Origin: Thermoflexus hugenholtzii JAD2 | GTDB lineage: Bacteria; Chloroflexota; Limnocylindria; Limnocylindrales; Limnocylindraceae | DNA: 44,225 nucleotides | Direction: 5' to 3' | NCBI GenBank assembly: GCA_945862225.1 | Contig: CAMAXG010000004.1 | Span: 1-44,225, forward strand | Shown: in pieces, positions 1-11,163 of the stretch | Position numbering within the stretch: the first letter of the stretch is position 1 | Layout: the number at the start of each line of letters is the position of its first letter | The notes under the pieces: generated by a model | The model's input: the letters and a program-made list of their open reading frames with translations, nothing else | What the model was told of the DNA's origin: nothing | The model's database searches: none | Made by a program: the position numbers and the translations under genes

Positions 1-395
<395 letters not shown>

Positions 396-406
396 TCAAG
401 GTGGGG

Positions 407-426
407 CGTTCGGGGATTCCCGAACG
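407..426 (-). terminator. Hairpin between the EamA gene and pyrG
   Basis: A perfect 8-bp inverted repeat, CGTTCGGG/CCCGAACG with a 4-nt loop, lies 13 nt after the stop of the leftward EamA gene and 32 nt before the pyrG start. No T-run follows in the leftward direction, so it could be a terminator of the upstream operon, a pyrG leader element or an mRNA end-stabiliser. Confidence 0.45.
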
Positions 427-439
427 AGCCTGACGGAGT

Positions 440-1354
440 CTATCGCAGGCGGCGGCGGAACGGGGAACTGGTTTGGCGCCCTGCCCAGATGCCCAAAAGG
501 ATGAGTGCGCCGCCGAACGCCTGGATTGGCGCAGGGGCCTCGCTGAGCACGATGGCCGAGACAATGACGGCGAGGAACGGCACCAGCAACTGGAAGCTGG
601 CAACGCGTGAGACGCCAACGATCGGCACCGCCGTGAAATACAAGACGTTGGCCAGGCTGCTCGAGCCGAGCGTCGAGAAGACCAGGCCAAAGATGGCGAC
701 CGGTGGTGGCGCGACAAGCCCGTCGAATTGCCCAGCGGCAATCGCAGAGATGAAGAGCGCACCGCCACCGAAGATCATGCTCCAGGCGGTCCAGGCAATT
801 GCGCCAACGCGCGGAATCACGCGCGCTCCTGACAGTAGGTAGACGGCCCAGCAGACCGCGGCGGCGAGTGTCATCAACACCCCGGTGGTCTCGCCGCCAA
901 ACGCACCCGCCCCTTCTCCAAGGGCAACGGCCACAACGCCGGCAAAGGCGATGATGCCGCCTACGGCAACCGCAGGCTTCAGAGGATCGATGCGCAGTAG
1001 TGATGCAAGGATCGCCGTAAGAAACGGTGTGACCGCAATCAGCAGCGCACTCGTGCCAGCATTAATGGTGCCGAACGCACCCGCCCAGAGAAGTTGATAG
1101 ATGCCCTGTCCGATCACACCAAAGAGTGCGGCTGCAAGCAGGTCGCGACGTGCCATGCGCACATTTGAACCACGCATGAGCGCCCAGCCGAGCACCAAGA
1201 TGCCCGCCGCAGTGATGCGAATCGCAGAGAACGGCAGCACGGGCCAAACCAGTACTGCCGATTTGACAACGGTGAAGTTGACGGCCCAGGTCGCCATGGC
1301 GACGAGCACGCCGAGTTCAGCAACGGCGCGGATGCTCAGCGGGGCGCGGCTCAC
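440..1354 (-). CDS. EamA/DMT-family transporter
   Basis: The 304-residue protein has about ten hydrophobic segments arranged as two EamA repeats, typical of drug/metabolite-superfamily permeases that export small metabolites or amino acids. It opens with MATWAVNFTVVKSA, and loops such as the one around NAGTSALLIAVTPFLTAIL match the EamA pattern. The start is a GTG whose GTGA overlaps the stop of the upstream ABC-2 permease gene, so translation is probably coupled and it is the last gene of the ABC-2 operon. The substrate cannot be read from sequence. Whether it works with the ABC exporter or is only co-transcribed is unknown. Confidence 0.88.
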   Translation of the reverse strand: MSRAPLSIRAVAELGVLVAMATWAVNFTVVKSAVLVWPVLPFSAIRITAAGILVLGWALMRGSNVRMARRDLLAAALFGVIGQGIYQLLWAGAFGTINAGTSALLIAVTPFLTAILASLLRIDPLKPAVAVGGIIAFAGVVAVALGEGAGAFGGETTGVLMTLAAAVCWAVYLLSGARVIPRVGAIAWTAWSMIFGGGALFISAIAAGQFDGLVAPPPVAIFGLVFSTLGSSSLANVLYFTAVPIVGVSRVASFQLLVPFLAVIVSAIVLSEAPAPIQAFGGALILLGIWAGRQTSSPFRRRLR

Positions 1355-2244
1355 GAAGCGGTGTTCCGGTCGAGCTGCCCCTTCTCACGGGCACGATTGA
1401 TCCCCGCCACAAAGAGGCGTGGCGAGATCAGCCAAATGACGGCGGTGCCCGCGGCAAGGATGAGCAGGAGCTCGTTCGTGGGCATGGCGCCGAGGATACC
1501 TGGTGATGTCGTGCCGAGCAGCGCGCGGCGCAACCCCTCGATCCACCAGGTGATGGGGAGTGCCGCCGAAATGCCTTGCACTGGGTCTGGAAGCACCTCG
1601 AGCGGGAAGATCGCGCCGCAGAGCAAGAAGACAGTTGAGGAGACCGCCTCTGGATACGACCACGCATCATTACGCAGTTGCACGCAGATACCGCCGAGGA
1701 CGATGCCGAGCCCAACAACCGAGAGGAGCCCGAGCGGCAGCACCACTACAAGGAGCAAGAGGTCCGGTCCACCGGCGCGCATTGGCACACCGAGCAGCAC
1801 CCCAGCACCGATCACGATGAGTGCACTAAACCCAGCAATGCTCGCCTTTACCAGTGAGCGGCCGATCGACACTGGAAGGAGCGACGAAGGCGTTGCAAAG
1901 ATGTAGCGAATCGTGCGATAGCGCTCGCGGTCGTCAAGGAGTGCATGCGTTGGTCCCTCAAGTGCAGCGCTGACGATTTGGAAGACAGCCTGTCCGACAA
2001 CAACAAACCCAATCGTTGCAACGTCGAGTGAGCCGCCAATGCTGAGCACGGCGAGAAAGAGTCCAAGAAACGCGAGTGGTCGCACGATGAGGAATGCCGC
2101 AAGGTAGACCGGCTGCGCCCAGTTCCCCTCAATCGCCCACGCGAGTCGCGCCGAGGCGACTAGAGAGCGCGCGGCATCGGCAGCGCCGCCACGCAACGGA
2201 CCGAACGGGCGCACCTCTGGTGTAGAACCTGCGCTAATCCGCAC
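1351..2244 (-). CDS. ABC-2 type transporter permease (second)
   Basis: An integral membrane protein with about six hydrophobic helices and the ABC-2 layout. It pairs with the neighbouring ATPase and permease to form an efflux or polymer/drug export complex of the DrrAB/NatAB type. The open frame reaches back to 2283, overlapping the upstream permease gene by 50 nt. I prefer the GTG at 2244, which overlaps the upstream stop by 11 nt and follows GGAAAG. Segments such as FPLEVLPDPVQGISAALPITWWIEGLRRAL match the ABC-2 C-terminal pattern. The exact start is uncertain; GTG at 2214 is another option. Confidence 0.85.
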   Translation of the reverse strand: MRISAGSTPEVRPFGPLRGGAADAARSLVASARLAWAIEGNWAQPVYLAAFLIVRPLAFLGLFLAVLSIGGSLDVATIGFVVVGQAVFQIVSAALEGPTHALLDDRERYRTIRYIFATPSSLLPVSIGRSLVKASIAGFSALIVIGAGVLLGVPMRAGGPDLLLLVVVLPLGLLSVVGLGIVLGGICVQLRNDAWSYPEAVSSTVFLLCGAIFPLEVLPDPVQGISAALPITWWIEGLRRALLGTTSPGILGAMPTNELLLILAAGTAVIWLISPRLFVAGINRAREKGQLDRNTAS

Positions 2245-3124
2245 GCGCCAACAACTTTCCACCAGCTCGACCGACCCGTTCAATGTGCGCGAGTAGCACT
2301 CGCCCGATCACGCCGAACACGATCGTCATCACCAAGAGAATCAGCAACTCCACACCCACGGGCAAGATTCCCGTTGCGGCGAGTTGTGGCACCGCAACCT
2401 GGCGGAGCGCATCAATTGCTGGGGCGAGTGGCAAGATGCCGAGCGCGACCACCCCTGCGGTACCCATTGAACGTACTGGTGCGTAGACGCCGCCAAGGAG
2501 TTGCATCGGCTCGTTCAAGAGGCTGCCGAGGTGATCTGCTTCGCGACCGGAGATCAGGAAGACCGACGAGAGGCAGACGCCGAGCGAGTACATCGCCGCC
2601 ACCCCCGCCAGAATCACCAGCGCAAGGAGGAACGGGTCGGCGACCTGGTACTTCGCGCCGAAGAGGAGCACGCCCGCCACGGTGATGATCACCGCTCGAA
2701 TGACCACGCCGAGCGCACCGCCGATCGCCATCCCGAGCGCAATTGCGCCGAGGCCAACGGGGGCGGTGATATAGAGGAGAAGGTTCCCGGAGTCACGCTC
2801 CCAGTGGAACTGCGCCCCCATCATCCAGACCACGGAGATCCAGAAGGAGAGGAGTGCCGTCGCCAAGATCGTGGAGGCGATCCAGGCCTCATCCACCCCG
2901 CGGGAGCGGAGCAGGAAGACGATCGAGCACATGCCAAGAATCGGGAAGACGAGATCAAAGAAGAGCCAAGATGGTTCGCGTGCTGCGCCGATCACGCGCG
3001 GATAAGCGCGTGCCACCACCGAGACAAAGGCGTGACGGATTCGGCGCCCCAAGCTCCAGCTGGTCTCTTCATGAATGCGCGAGATAAGTGAAGCGGCTTC
3101 AGCGCCGACGACGCTACTCCCCAT
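2234..3124 (-). CDS. ABC-2 type transporter permease (first)
   Basis: About six membrane helices with the ABC-2 fold. The final third (NEPMQLLGGVYAPVRSMG, then LGILPLAPAIDALRQV) matches the conserved region before the last helix in DrrB/NodJ-like permeases. The open frame could start at 3160, but ATG 3124 sits just inside the ATPase stop (11-nt overlap) and has GAGG 7 nt upstream, so I take that start. With the ATPase and the second permease it would make a heterodimeric exporter. The substrate is not evident; lipid, drug or sugar-polymer export are all possible. Confidence 0.87.
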   Translation of the reverse strand: MGSSVVGAEAASLISRIHEETSWSLGRRIRHAFVSVVARAYPRVIGAAREPSWLFFDLVFPILGMCSIVFLLRSRGVDEAWIASTILATALLSFWISVVWMMGAQFHWERDSGNLLLYITAPVGLGAIALGMAIGGALGVVIRAVIITVAGVLLFGAKYQVADPFLLALVILAGVAAMYSLGVCLSSVFLISGREADHLGSLLNEPMQLLGGVYAPVRSMGTAGVVALGILPLAPAIDALRQVAVPQLAATGILPVGVELLILLVMTIVFGVIGRVLLAHIERVGRAGGKLLARAD

Positions 3125-4151
3125 TGCTCGCCTCATCTGATTCGCTAATGCCTCGACCAACGAGTTGCACGAAGACTTCTTCTAGGGTTGGTTCACTCTT
3201 CGAGATCTCTTGCAGGTGTGCGCCACCTGCAGCGAGTGCACTGATCACGCCACCGAGTGCGCCATCTTCCTTGAGGCCGATTGCGAGCCGTCGCATTGGC
3301 GATCCGACGCCAGAGGCGTCGCTACCATCGGCATCTCGCGCCGCGACTGAGATCACGCCAGGGAGCGCGCGCAACGAGTCCAACGACATCGATGCAGGGA
3401 GTGCGTCAATGCCAACAACAAAGAGTGCATCCTTCTGCACCATGCGCTTCAGTTCCGTTGGTGTCCCCTGCGCCAAGATGCGCCCGTGATCGACGATGGC
3501 GATGCGATCGCACATCTCATCTGCCTCGGCCATGTAATGCGTGGTGAGCAGAACGGTTCGACCGGGCTGCTCTGCCTGAAAGGCGCGCACGCGATCGCGC
3601 ACGTCGCGCGCGGCCGAAACGTCGAGACCGATCGTCGGCTCGTCAAGAAAGAGGATCCACGGGTCGTTCAAGAACGATCGTGCAAAGTTCAACTTCTGTC
3701 GCTGACCCGTTGAGAGGGCGCTGATCTTTCGATCGCGAATCTCTTCAATGCCGAATGAGGCGATCTGCGCATCAACCTTCGCCATCCCCTCGCGGTACGG
3801 CAGACCGTAGAACTGGGCGAACATCGCCAGCTGCTCGCGAACGGTCAGCAGCCCGTACCCCGAGAAGTCGCCGCCGGCGACGAGGTTCATGATCCGGCGC
3901 ACGCGTGCCGTCTCGGTGACGACATCCAGGCCGAAGATCGAGGCGGAACCGGTGCTCGGAAGGAGAAGGGTGCTCAGGATTTTGATGAGCGTGCTCTTCC
4001 CCGCGCCGTTGGGGCCAAGCACCCCGAAGAGCTCACCCGGCTCAATGCGCAGGTCGATGCCATCTAGCGCGGTGACGGGGCCACCTTTCGCATCAAAGAC
4101 GCGGCCGATCCCGGTGGCCTGAACGGCGGCAGGCGAGGTAGATCCCGACAT
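3114..4151 (-). CDS. ABC-2 exporter ATP-binding subunit
   Basis: ATPase of the DrrA/NatA/CcmA class that powers the two permeases downstream. Visible motifs: Walker A GPNGAGKST, signature LSTGQRQK (a variant of LSGGQ), Walker B ILFLDEPTIGLD and the switch region TTHYMAEAD. A C-terminal extension of ~90 residues after the ATPase core is usual for this class. The track ORF begins at 4205, but ATG 4151 has a textbook AAGGAGGAG site 2-3 nt upstream, so 345 residues is the likely length. It is the first gene of a four-gene operon and is divergent from tkt. Confidence 0.93.
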   Translation of the reverse strand: MSGSTSPAAVQATGIGRVFDAKGGPVTALDGIDLRIEPGELFGVLGPNGAGKSTLIKILSTLLLPSTGSASIFGLDVVTETARVRRIMNLVAGGDFSGYGLLTVREQLAMFAQFYGLPYREGMAKVDAQIASFGIEEIRDRKISALSTGQRQKLNFARSFLNDPWILFLDEPTIGLDVSAARDVRDRVRAFQAEQPGRTVLLTTHYMAEADEMCDRIAIVDHGRILAQGTPTELKRMVQKDALFVVGIDALPASMSLDSLRALPGVISVAARDADGSDASGVGSPMRRLAIGLKEDGALGGVISALAAGGAHLQEISKSEPTLEEVFVQLVGRGISESDEASNGE

Positions 4152-4208
4152 AACTCCTCCTTGGGCGGGGTGGTGCCACGTTGCCACTCGGTTGCAACGG
4201 CGCAAGTG

Positions 4209-4230
4209 GAGGGAGTCTACAATCTCCCTG
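4209..4230 (+). promoter_or_regulatory. Inverted repeat enclosing a -10-like TACAAT upstream of tkt
   Basis: AGGGAG and CTCCCT (4210-4215, 4224-4229) flank an 8-nt centre containing TACAAT (4218-4223), a good -10 hexamer facing tkt. A box placed inside an inverted repeat is a common operator arrangement. No convincing -35 is spaced correctly; TTGCAA at 4192 is 20 nt away. It lies in the 149-nt gap between the divergent ABC-2 and pentose-phosphate operons. Confidence 0.4.
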
Positions 4231-4300
4231 CAGCACCGTGGCGCACGTGTTCAACTCCGCGCCGACGGCTCACCTGCCTTATTGATGGATGGAGAGACCC

Positions 4301-6349
4301 ATGGACCAGCGCCTCGACCAGTCGGCCGTCACCACAATTCGCACCCTTGCCATTGATACGGTGCAGGCGGCGAACAGCGGACACCCTGGCGCTCCGATGG
4401 GCTGCGCACCGATGGCGCACACCATCTGGTCACGCCACCTTCGACATGCACCGTCAACGCCGAGCTGGTTCAATCGCGATCGCTTCGTTCTCTCCAACGG
4501 ACATGCGAGCGCACTCCTCTACTCACTCATTCATCTCGCCGGCTACGGCCTGACCCTTGATGACCTCCGAGCGTTCCGCCAGTGGGGCTCGCTCACCCCT
4601 GGGCATCCAGAGTTCGGCCTGACCGCCGGCGTCGAAGCCACCACCGGCCCACTCGGCCAGGGGTTCGCAAACGGCGTCGGTATGGCCATCGCAGAGCGCC
4701 GCCTCGCCGAAGAGTTCAACCGCCCAGGACACACGGTCATTGATCACCGCGTCTTCGCGATCGTCTCCGACGGAGATCTCCAGGAGGGGATCGCCTCTGA
4801 AGCCGCCTCGCTCGCGGGGCACTTGAAGCTCAGCAAGTTGATCTACCTCTGGGACGACAACCTGATTCAGCTCGACGGGCCAACCTCGACCGCCTGGTCA
4901 GAGGATGTGCTCAAGCGCTTTGATGCCTACGGCTGGCACACCGCGCGCGTTGAGGATGGCAACGACATCGAAGCCATCGATCGCGCCATTGATTGGGCGA
5001 TCGCCGATGAGCGACCGAGCCTGATCGCAGTGCGAACCATCATCGGCTTCGGTTCACCGAACAAGGCGGGGAGCCAGAAGTCACACGGCGCACCACTCGG
5101 TCCTGATGAGGTGAAGCTCACCAAGGCCGCTTACGGTGTTGACCCAGAGGCAACCTTTGCGGTGCCTGCTGATGTTGCCGCCCTCTATAAGGAGCGCAGC
5201 GATCGCGGTGCAACCCTGGTCGCTGAACACACCAAGAAGCTCCTCGCCTACGCCACCGCCTTCCCTGCCGAGGCCGCTGAACTGCAGCGCCGCATGGCGG
5301 GAACGCTCCCGGCCGGCTGGGAGAGTGCGCTACCGAAGTACGAGCTTGGTGGCGATGCGCCAACACGCAACGTCAGCCAGTCGAGCATCTCGGCGCTCGG
5401 CGCAGTCCTTCCAGAGTTGATCGGTGGCAGCGCCGACCTCTCGGAGTCGAACCTCACCGACATCCATGGCGGTGGCAAGTTCACCGCGACCGAGTCGGGT
5501 CGCAACATTAGCTACGGCGTGCGCGAACATGCGATGGCCGCAATTGCGAACGGCATCTCGTATCACGGTGGGCTGATTCCATTCGTTGCAACGTTCCTGA
5601 CGTTCAGCGATTACCTGCGCGGCGCTCTGCGCCTCGCAGCGCTCGCAAACCTCGGCAGCATCTTCGTCTTCACGCATGACTCGATTGGTCTCGGAGAAGA
5701 TGGTCCAACGCACCAGCCGGTTGAGCACTACGCCGCGTTGCGTGCGATTCCAAACGTGCGCTTCTTCCGCCCTGGCGATCCAAACGAGGCGGCAGCGGCA
5801 TGGGGCGTTGCCGTTGAGCGACGACATGCACCAACGGTGCTTGCCTTCACGCGACAGAAGCTGCCAGTACTTGCTGGCTCCATCACTGGTGCCGCAGCTG
5901 GCGTGCGACGCGGTGCCTATGTGCTTCGCGAAGCAACAGGTGCCGCGAAGATGATCTTGATTTCGACGGGCTCAGAGTTGCACCTCGCCGTTGCCGCGGC
6001 GGAGCAGCTTGAGGCCGCCGGCACCCCAACGCGCGTTGTCTCGATGCCCTGCCCGGAACTCTTCGGCGAGCAGGATGCGGCGTACCGCGAGTCGGTACTG
6101 CCAGCTGCGCTTCGTGCACGCGTTGCCATTGAGGCGGGTGTGAGCCTTGGTTGGGACCGCTGGTCGGGCACCGACGGCGCCATCATTGCGATGGACCGCT
6201 TCGGCGCATCGGCGCCTGCGCCAACCCTCTTCAAGGAGTTCGGCTTCACCCCAGAGCGCATCGTGGAGATCGCCAAGGGCGTGCTCGCGGGCAGCGTGCA
6301 CGGCGTCGTTCCGACGCCGCACCTGCACGATGGGCATCAGGTTCGCTGA
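4301..6349 (+). CDS. tkt: Transketolase
   Basis: Thiamine-diphosphate enzyme that moves two-carbon units between sugar phosphates in the pentose phosphate pathway. The 682-residue length is normal. Visible motifs: [10 protein letters not shown] near the start, the ThDP/Mg2+ motif SDGDLQEG ending in DDN, the activating glutamate in [15 protein letters not shown], and [20 protein letters not shown] 4301 is preceded by GGAGAG at 4 nt, better than the in-frame ATG at 4289. First gene of a seven-gene sugar-phosphate operon. No transaldolase gene follows, although transketolase and transaldolase usually work together. Confidence 0.97.
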   Translation: MDQRLDQSAVTTIRTLAIDTVQAANSGHPGAPMGCAPMAHTIWSRHLRHAPSTPSWFNRDRFVLSNGHASALLYSLIHLAGYGLTLDDLRAFRQWGSLTPGHPEFGLTAGVEATTGPLGQGFANGVGMAIAERRLAEEFNRPGHTVIDHRVFAIVSDGDLQEGIASEAASLAGHLKLSKLIYLWDDNLIQLDGPTSTAWSEDVLKRFDAYGWHTARVEDGNDIEAIDRAIDWAIADERPSLIAVRTIIGFGSPNKAGSQKSHGAPLGPDEVKLTKAAYGVDPEATFAVPADVAALYKERSDRGATLVAEHTKKLLAYATAFPAEAAELQRRMAGTLPAGWESALPKYELGGDAPTRNVSQSSISALGAVLPELIGGSADLSESNLTDIHGGGKFTATESGRNISYGVREHAMAAIANGISYHGGLIPFVATFLTFSDYLRGALRLAALANLGSIFVFTHDSIGLGEDGPTHQPVEHYAALRAIPNVRFFRPGDPNEAAAAWGVAVERRHAPTVLAFTRQKLPVLAGSITGAAAGVRRGAYVLREATGAAKMILISTGSELHLAVAAAEQLEAAGTPTRVVSMPCPELFGEQDAAYRESVLPAALRARVAIEAGVSLGWDRWSGTDGAIIAMDRFGASAPAPTLFKEFGFTPERIVEIAKGVLAGSVHGVVPTPHLHDGHQVR

Positions 6350-6350
6350 G

Positions 6351-6815
6351 GTGGGTCGCCGACTCGCCATCGCCGCCGACCACGCCGGAGCCGCTCTCAA
6401 GGCGGCAATCGTTGCCCGTGTTGCAGAGGTCGCACCCGACTGGAGCGTTGCCGACCTTGGTGGCGACGGGAGTGACCCGACCGACGATTACCCCGACTCC
6501 GCACGTGCGGTGGCGGAGCGCATGATCGCCGGTCAGGCCGATCGGGGTCTGGTGATTTGCGGCTCGGGGATCGGCGTCACGATCGCCGCGAATAAGTTCC
6601 ACGGCATCCGCGCCTCGATCGCACACGATCCAGCATCCGCGCGCCAGGGCGTGGTGCACGACGACATGAATGTGCTCGCCTTCGGGGCGAACCTGATCAC
6701 CCTTGAGACGGCGCTCGAAACGCTCGCCGCCTTCTTGCAGTCCGAACCGAGTAGCGAAGAGCGATACCTCCGCCGCACGGCCAAGGTCGCTGACATTGAA
6801 GAGGAGCAGTCATGA
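6351..6815 (+). CDS. rpiB: Ribose-5-phosphate isomerase B (RpiB/LacAB family)
   Basis: Interconverts ribulose 5-phosphate and ribose 5-phosphate. Hallmarks are AADHAGAALK at the N-terminus, VICGSGIGVTIAANK containing the catalytic cysteine, and the loop FHGIRASIAHDPASARQGVVHDDMNVLAFGA, close to the family's HDxxSA...HNxxNvL pattern. The track ORF extends back into tkt. The GTG one base after the tkt stop gives 154 residues and the usual distance from start to ADHAG; ATG 6330, overlapping the end of tkt, is the alternative. The stop overlaps the pgi start as ATGA. It sits where transaldolase often sits in comparable operons. Confidence 0.93.
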   Translation: MGRRLAIAADHAGAALKAAIVARVAEVAPDWSVADLGGDGSDPTDDYPDSARAVAERMIAGQADRGLVICGSGIGVTIAANKFHGIRASIAHDPASARQGVVHDDMNVLAFGANLITLETALETLAAFLQSEPSSEERYLRRTAKVADIEEEQS

Positions 6816-8590
6816 GCAGCGAACCACGACTCCCGTTCCGCGCGCGCATTGGCCGAGCCTCAGACCTTGCAGCAATCGAGAACACCTTTGAACGCGCTCG
6901 CACCGGTGAGTGGGCGGTACGACTCGCTGCACGCGACGCAACTCTTTGGAGCAACAATGCAGAGGTGCAAGAGAAGATTGCGAATCGCCTCGGCTGGCTT
7001 GATGCCCCTGAGCACTTCACCACCGAGATCCCTTCGCTTGAGGCGTTCGGTGAATCACCGGTCACTGGTGCTGCCACGCGCGTCACCGACTTTGTTGTTG
7101 CTGGCATGGGCGGCTCTTCGCTTGCCCCCGAGGTGCTCGCACGCGCCTTTGCCGACATCACCGATTGGGGGAAGGCTCGTATCTGCGACTCGACCGACCC
7201 TGAGGCGGTGCGAAGTGCAGTCGCTGGGCTGAAGCCAGAGAGCAGCTACTACCTGCTTGCGAGCAAGTCGGGCACCACGACGGAGACGCTCTCCTTTGCG
7301 GCGTATGCGCACGAGCTCAACCAGGAGCAGCTCAGCGCGTCAGGCTCCACGCAAGCGCCTACAGCAAACTTTGCCGCCATTAGCGATCCGTCGCCCTGTG
7401 TTGATGGCATCACCAAGGTGGTCGACACCAGTCGTCTCTTCTTGAACCCCGCCGACATTGGCGGCCGCTACTCGGCGCTCAGCTTCGTTGGCCTTGTGCC
7501 TGCGGCGCTCCTTGGGATTGATCTTGATCCACTCCTCGCATCGGGAAGCGCAGCCATTGCGCAGAGCCGCGATCCAGAGCCAGCGGGAAATCACGCACTC
7601 GCACTCGGCTGCATCATGGGCGCGCTCGCTCGTGAGGGTCGCGACAAGATGACCCTCATCGTTGACGAACCGATCGATGGCTTCGGCGCATGGGCAGAGC
7701 AGCTCGTCGCTGAGAGCACCGGTAAGCACGGCGTTGGCGTTGTGCCGGTTGATGGTGAATCACTCGGTGCCGTGAACGCATACGGCGACGACCGCCTCTT
7801 CGTACGCATCGCATTAGATGGCGGAATCGCGCCACGTTGCGCCGATGGCTCTGCCGTGGACGCGCGACTCGACGCACTCGCGGTAGCTGGTCACCCAGTG
7901 GTGGAGTGGACGCTCAACGATCGCATTGACATTGGTGGAGAGTTCGTGCGCTGGGAGGTTGCCACGGCATTCGCTGGTGCCGTGCTGAATATCAACCCAT
8001 TTGATGAGCCGAACGTGACCGAGTCGAAGACCAACACCGCCAATGTGCTTGCCGAACTTGACGCGAGCGGTGCACTCCCAGAGTTGCCGGCAAAGTGCTC
8101 GGTTGATGGTTTGCAGATCTGGGCCGACGACACGCTCCCCGCTGCATTCGCCGACGACGCAGAGCGGCTCATTGCTGGCCAGCTTGATCGACTTGGCGCC
8201 AGCGGCTACATCGGCATTCAGGCGTACATCGCCACCACGCCAGCGCGCACCGCAGCGCTGACCAAGCTCCGCCTCGCCCTGCGCGACGCGACCGGGCGAG
8301 CCACCACCGTCGGCATCGGGCCGCGCTTCCTGCACTCCACTGGGCAGCTCCATAAGGGTGGGGCGCCGATCGGCTGGTTCCTGCAGATCGTCGCTGGGCA
8401 CCCGCGCGACCTTGCGATTCCAGGGCGGCCGTATAGCTTCGGCCAGCTCATTGACGCTCAGGCACTCGGCGACGTTCGGTCGCTCGCCGACCACGGGCTC
8501 CCCGTGCTGCGAGTGCACCTGGGCAACGATCCAGACGCTGGGCTCACGCGCCTCACGGCGCTCATCGAACGGGTGCTCGCAGTTCGCTAG
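6812..8590 (+). CDS. pgi: Glucose-6-phosphate isomerase, of the type found fused to transaldolase
   Basis: Interconverts glucose 6-phosphate and fructose 6-phosphate and feeds G6P into the oxidative branch encoded downstream. Visible SIS-domain motifs are VVAGMGGSSLAPEV and the phosphate-binding SKSGTTTET. The first ~65 residues, with ATLWSNNAEVQEKIANRLGW, resemble the linker before the isomerase part of bifunctional transaldolase/isomerase proteins (from memory), although no transaldolase domain precedes it here. At 592 residues it is longer than minimal Pgi. It overlaps the rpiB stop by ATGA, with gnd starting 39 nt downstream. Confidence 0.93.
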   Translation: MSSEPRLPFRARIGRASDLAAIENTFERARTGEWAVRLAARDATLWSNNAEVQEKIANRLGWLDAPEHFTTEIPSLEAFGESPVTGAATRVTDFVVAGMGGSSLAPEVLARAFADITDWGKARICDSTDPEAVRSAVAGLKPESSYYLLASKSGTTTETLSFAAYAHELNQEQLSASGSTQAPTANFAAISDPSPCVDGITKVVDTSRLFLNPADIGGRYSALSFVGLVPAALLGIDLDPLLASGSAAIAQSRDPEPAGNHALALGCIMGALAREGRDKMTLIVDEPIDGFGAWAEQLVAESTGKHGVGVVPVDGESLGAVNAYGDDRLFVRIALDGGIAPRCADGSAVDARLDALAVAGHPVVEWTLNDRIDIGGEFVRWEVATAFAGAVLNINPFDEPNVTESKTNTANVLAELDASGALPELPAKCSVDGLQIWADDTLPAAFADDAERLIAGQLDRLGASGYIGIQAYIATTPARTAALTKLRLALRDATGRATTVGIGPRFLHSTGQLHKGGAPIGWFLQIVAGHPRDLAIPGRPYSFGQLIDAQALGDVRSLADHGLPVLRVHLGNDPDAGLTRLTALIERVLAVR

Positions 8591-8629
8591 CATCGGGTTA
8601 TACAGCCACCAATAGTGAAGGGGGAGATC

Positions 8630-9525
<896 letters not shown>

Positions 9526-9529
<4 letters not shown>

Positions 9530-11142
9530 GTCCGCAAACGCCCCCTGAGGGGCACGCAACAATTCGCGATCTTCGACTCGGCAAGAAGACGCGAAAGCCT
9601 GCGGCAAAGAAGGGGGCGAAGAATCCGCTGCGCGCCGGGTTGCGCATTGAGCGGGTCCCCGACCCGCATGTGGTGGTCCTCTTCGGAGCAACGGGTGATC
9701 TTGCGCACCGCAAGGTTGTCCCTGCGCTCTTCCACCTTTGGGTTGGCAATCTGTTGCCAGAGCGATTCGCGCTCGTCTGTTTCGGTCGACGACCGTTCAG
9801 CGATCAAGAGATCCGCACATCGCTCCGCACCTCACTCGATACGCATGCGCGCATCACCCCAGTAGACGAGGAGAAGTGGGCGGCGTTCGCTGCACGCATC
9901 ACCTATCACCAGGGTGGCTTTGACGAGCCGGCGGCGTACGCATCGCTGTCGACCAAGCTTGCCGCTATCGACACAGAGTCTGGCACCGACGGGAATCGCC
10001 TCTACTACCTCGCGACACCGGCTTCGTCGTTCCCAGAGATCGTGCGCGGTCTCGGTGCGGCGGGCTTGGATCACGAGACGGCCGATGGCGGCTGGCGCCG
10101 CATCGTTATCGAGAAGCCGTTCGGCCGAGACCTTGAGACGGCGGTCAAGCTGAACCGCGAGGTTGGCAAGGTCTTCCGTGAGTCGCAGGTCTATCGCATC
10201 GACCACTACCTCGGCAAAGAGACGGTGCGCAACATCCTGATCTTCCGCTTCGGCAATCTGATCTTTGAGCCGATCTGGCACCGCCGCTACATCGACCATG
10301 TGCAGATCACCGTGGCAGAGTCAATCGGCGTTGAGGGACGCGGCGCATTCTACGAAGAGACAGGGGCCCTGCGCGACATCTTGCAGAACCACCTACTGCA
10401 GCTGCTCACGCTGGTGGCGATGGAGCCGCCGGCAAACCTCGAAGCTGAGGCACTGCGCGACGAAAAGGTGAAGGTACTCCGCGCTATTCGACCGATCCCC
10501 GTTGAGAAGGTTGATCAGTCGGTGGTTCGCGGCCAGTACGGCCCAGGCTGGGTTGGAGCGACAGAGACGTCTGCCTATCGCAGTGAGCCGGCGGTTGACC
10601 CTGCCAGCGAAACCGAAACATTTGTTGCGGCACGCCTGGAGATTGATGACTGGCGTTGGGCGGGTGTCCCCTTCTACCTTCGCGCGGGGAAGCGTCTTCC
10701 AAAGCGGGCCACCGAGATCGCGATCCAGTTCAAGGATGTACCGCAGCGCCTCTTCCCTACCGTTGGCGAGGAGCCTGAGTCCAATCTGCTCGTTATTCGC
10801 ATTCAGCCCGACGAAGGGATCCTGCTGAAGTTCGCCGCGAAGGTTCCAGGCTTGGGCATTGATGTTCGCCCGGTCAACATGGACTTTGCCTACGGTTCAG
10901 CCTTCACGGTTGAGAGCCCCGACGCCTACGAGACGCTGATCCTTGACGCACTGTTGGGCGACGCGTCGCTCTTCACGCGCGCCGACGAGGTTGAGGCGGC
11001 CTGGCGCATCGTTGACCCAATCATCGACGCCTGGATTGCTGGCCCAGAGCCAGAGATGCCGAACTACACATCGGGCACCTGGGGCCCCGAGGCCGCAGAC
11101 GAGCTCCTCACCCGAGAGGGGCGCCGCTGGCGCCGCCTCTAA
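9526..11142 (+). CDS. zwf: Glucose-6-phosphate 1-dehydrogenase
   Basis: First enzyme of the oxidative pentose phosphate pathway; it makes NAD(P)H and 6-phosphogluconolactone. Motifs: nucleotide-binding VVLFGATGDLAHRK, VIEKPFGRDLETA, the active-site stretch RIDHYLGKETVRNI and FEPIWHRRYIDHVQI. The track ORF starts inside gnd. I take GTG 9526, whose GTGA overlaps the gnd stop, giving 538 residues. The first ~45 residues are a basic tail (LGKKTRKPAAKKGAKNPLRAG) before the conserved core, so a later start cannot be excluded. It is followed 21 nt later by opcA, encoding its assembly partner. Confidence 0.95.
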
Positions 11143-11163
11143 GCCGGCAGAGGCGCAACACCG

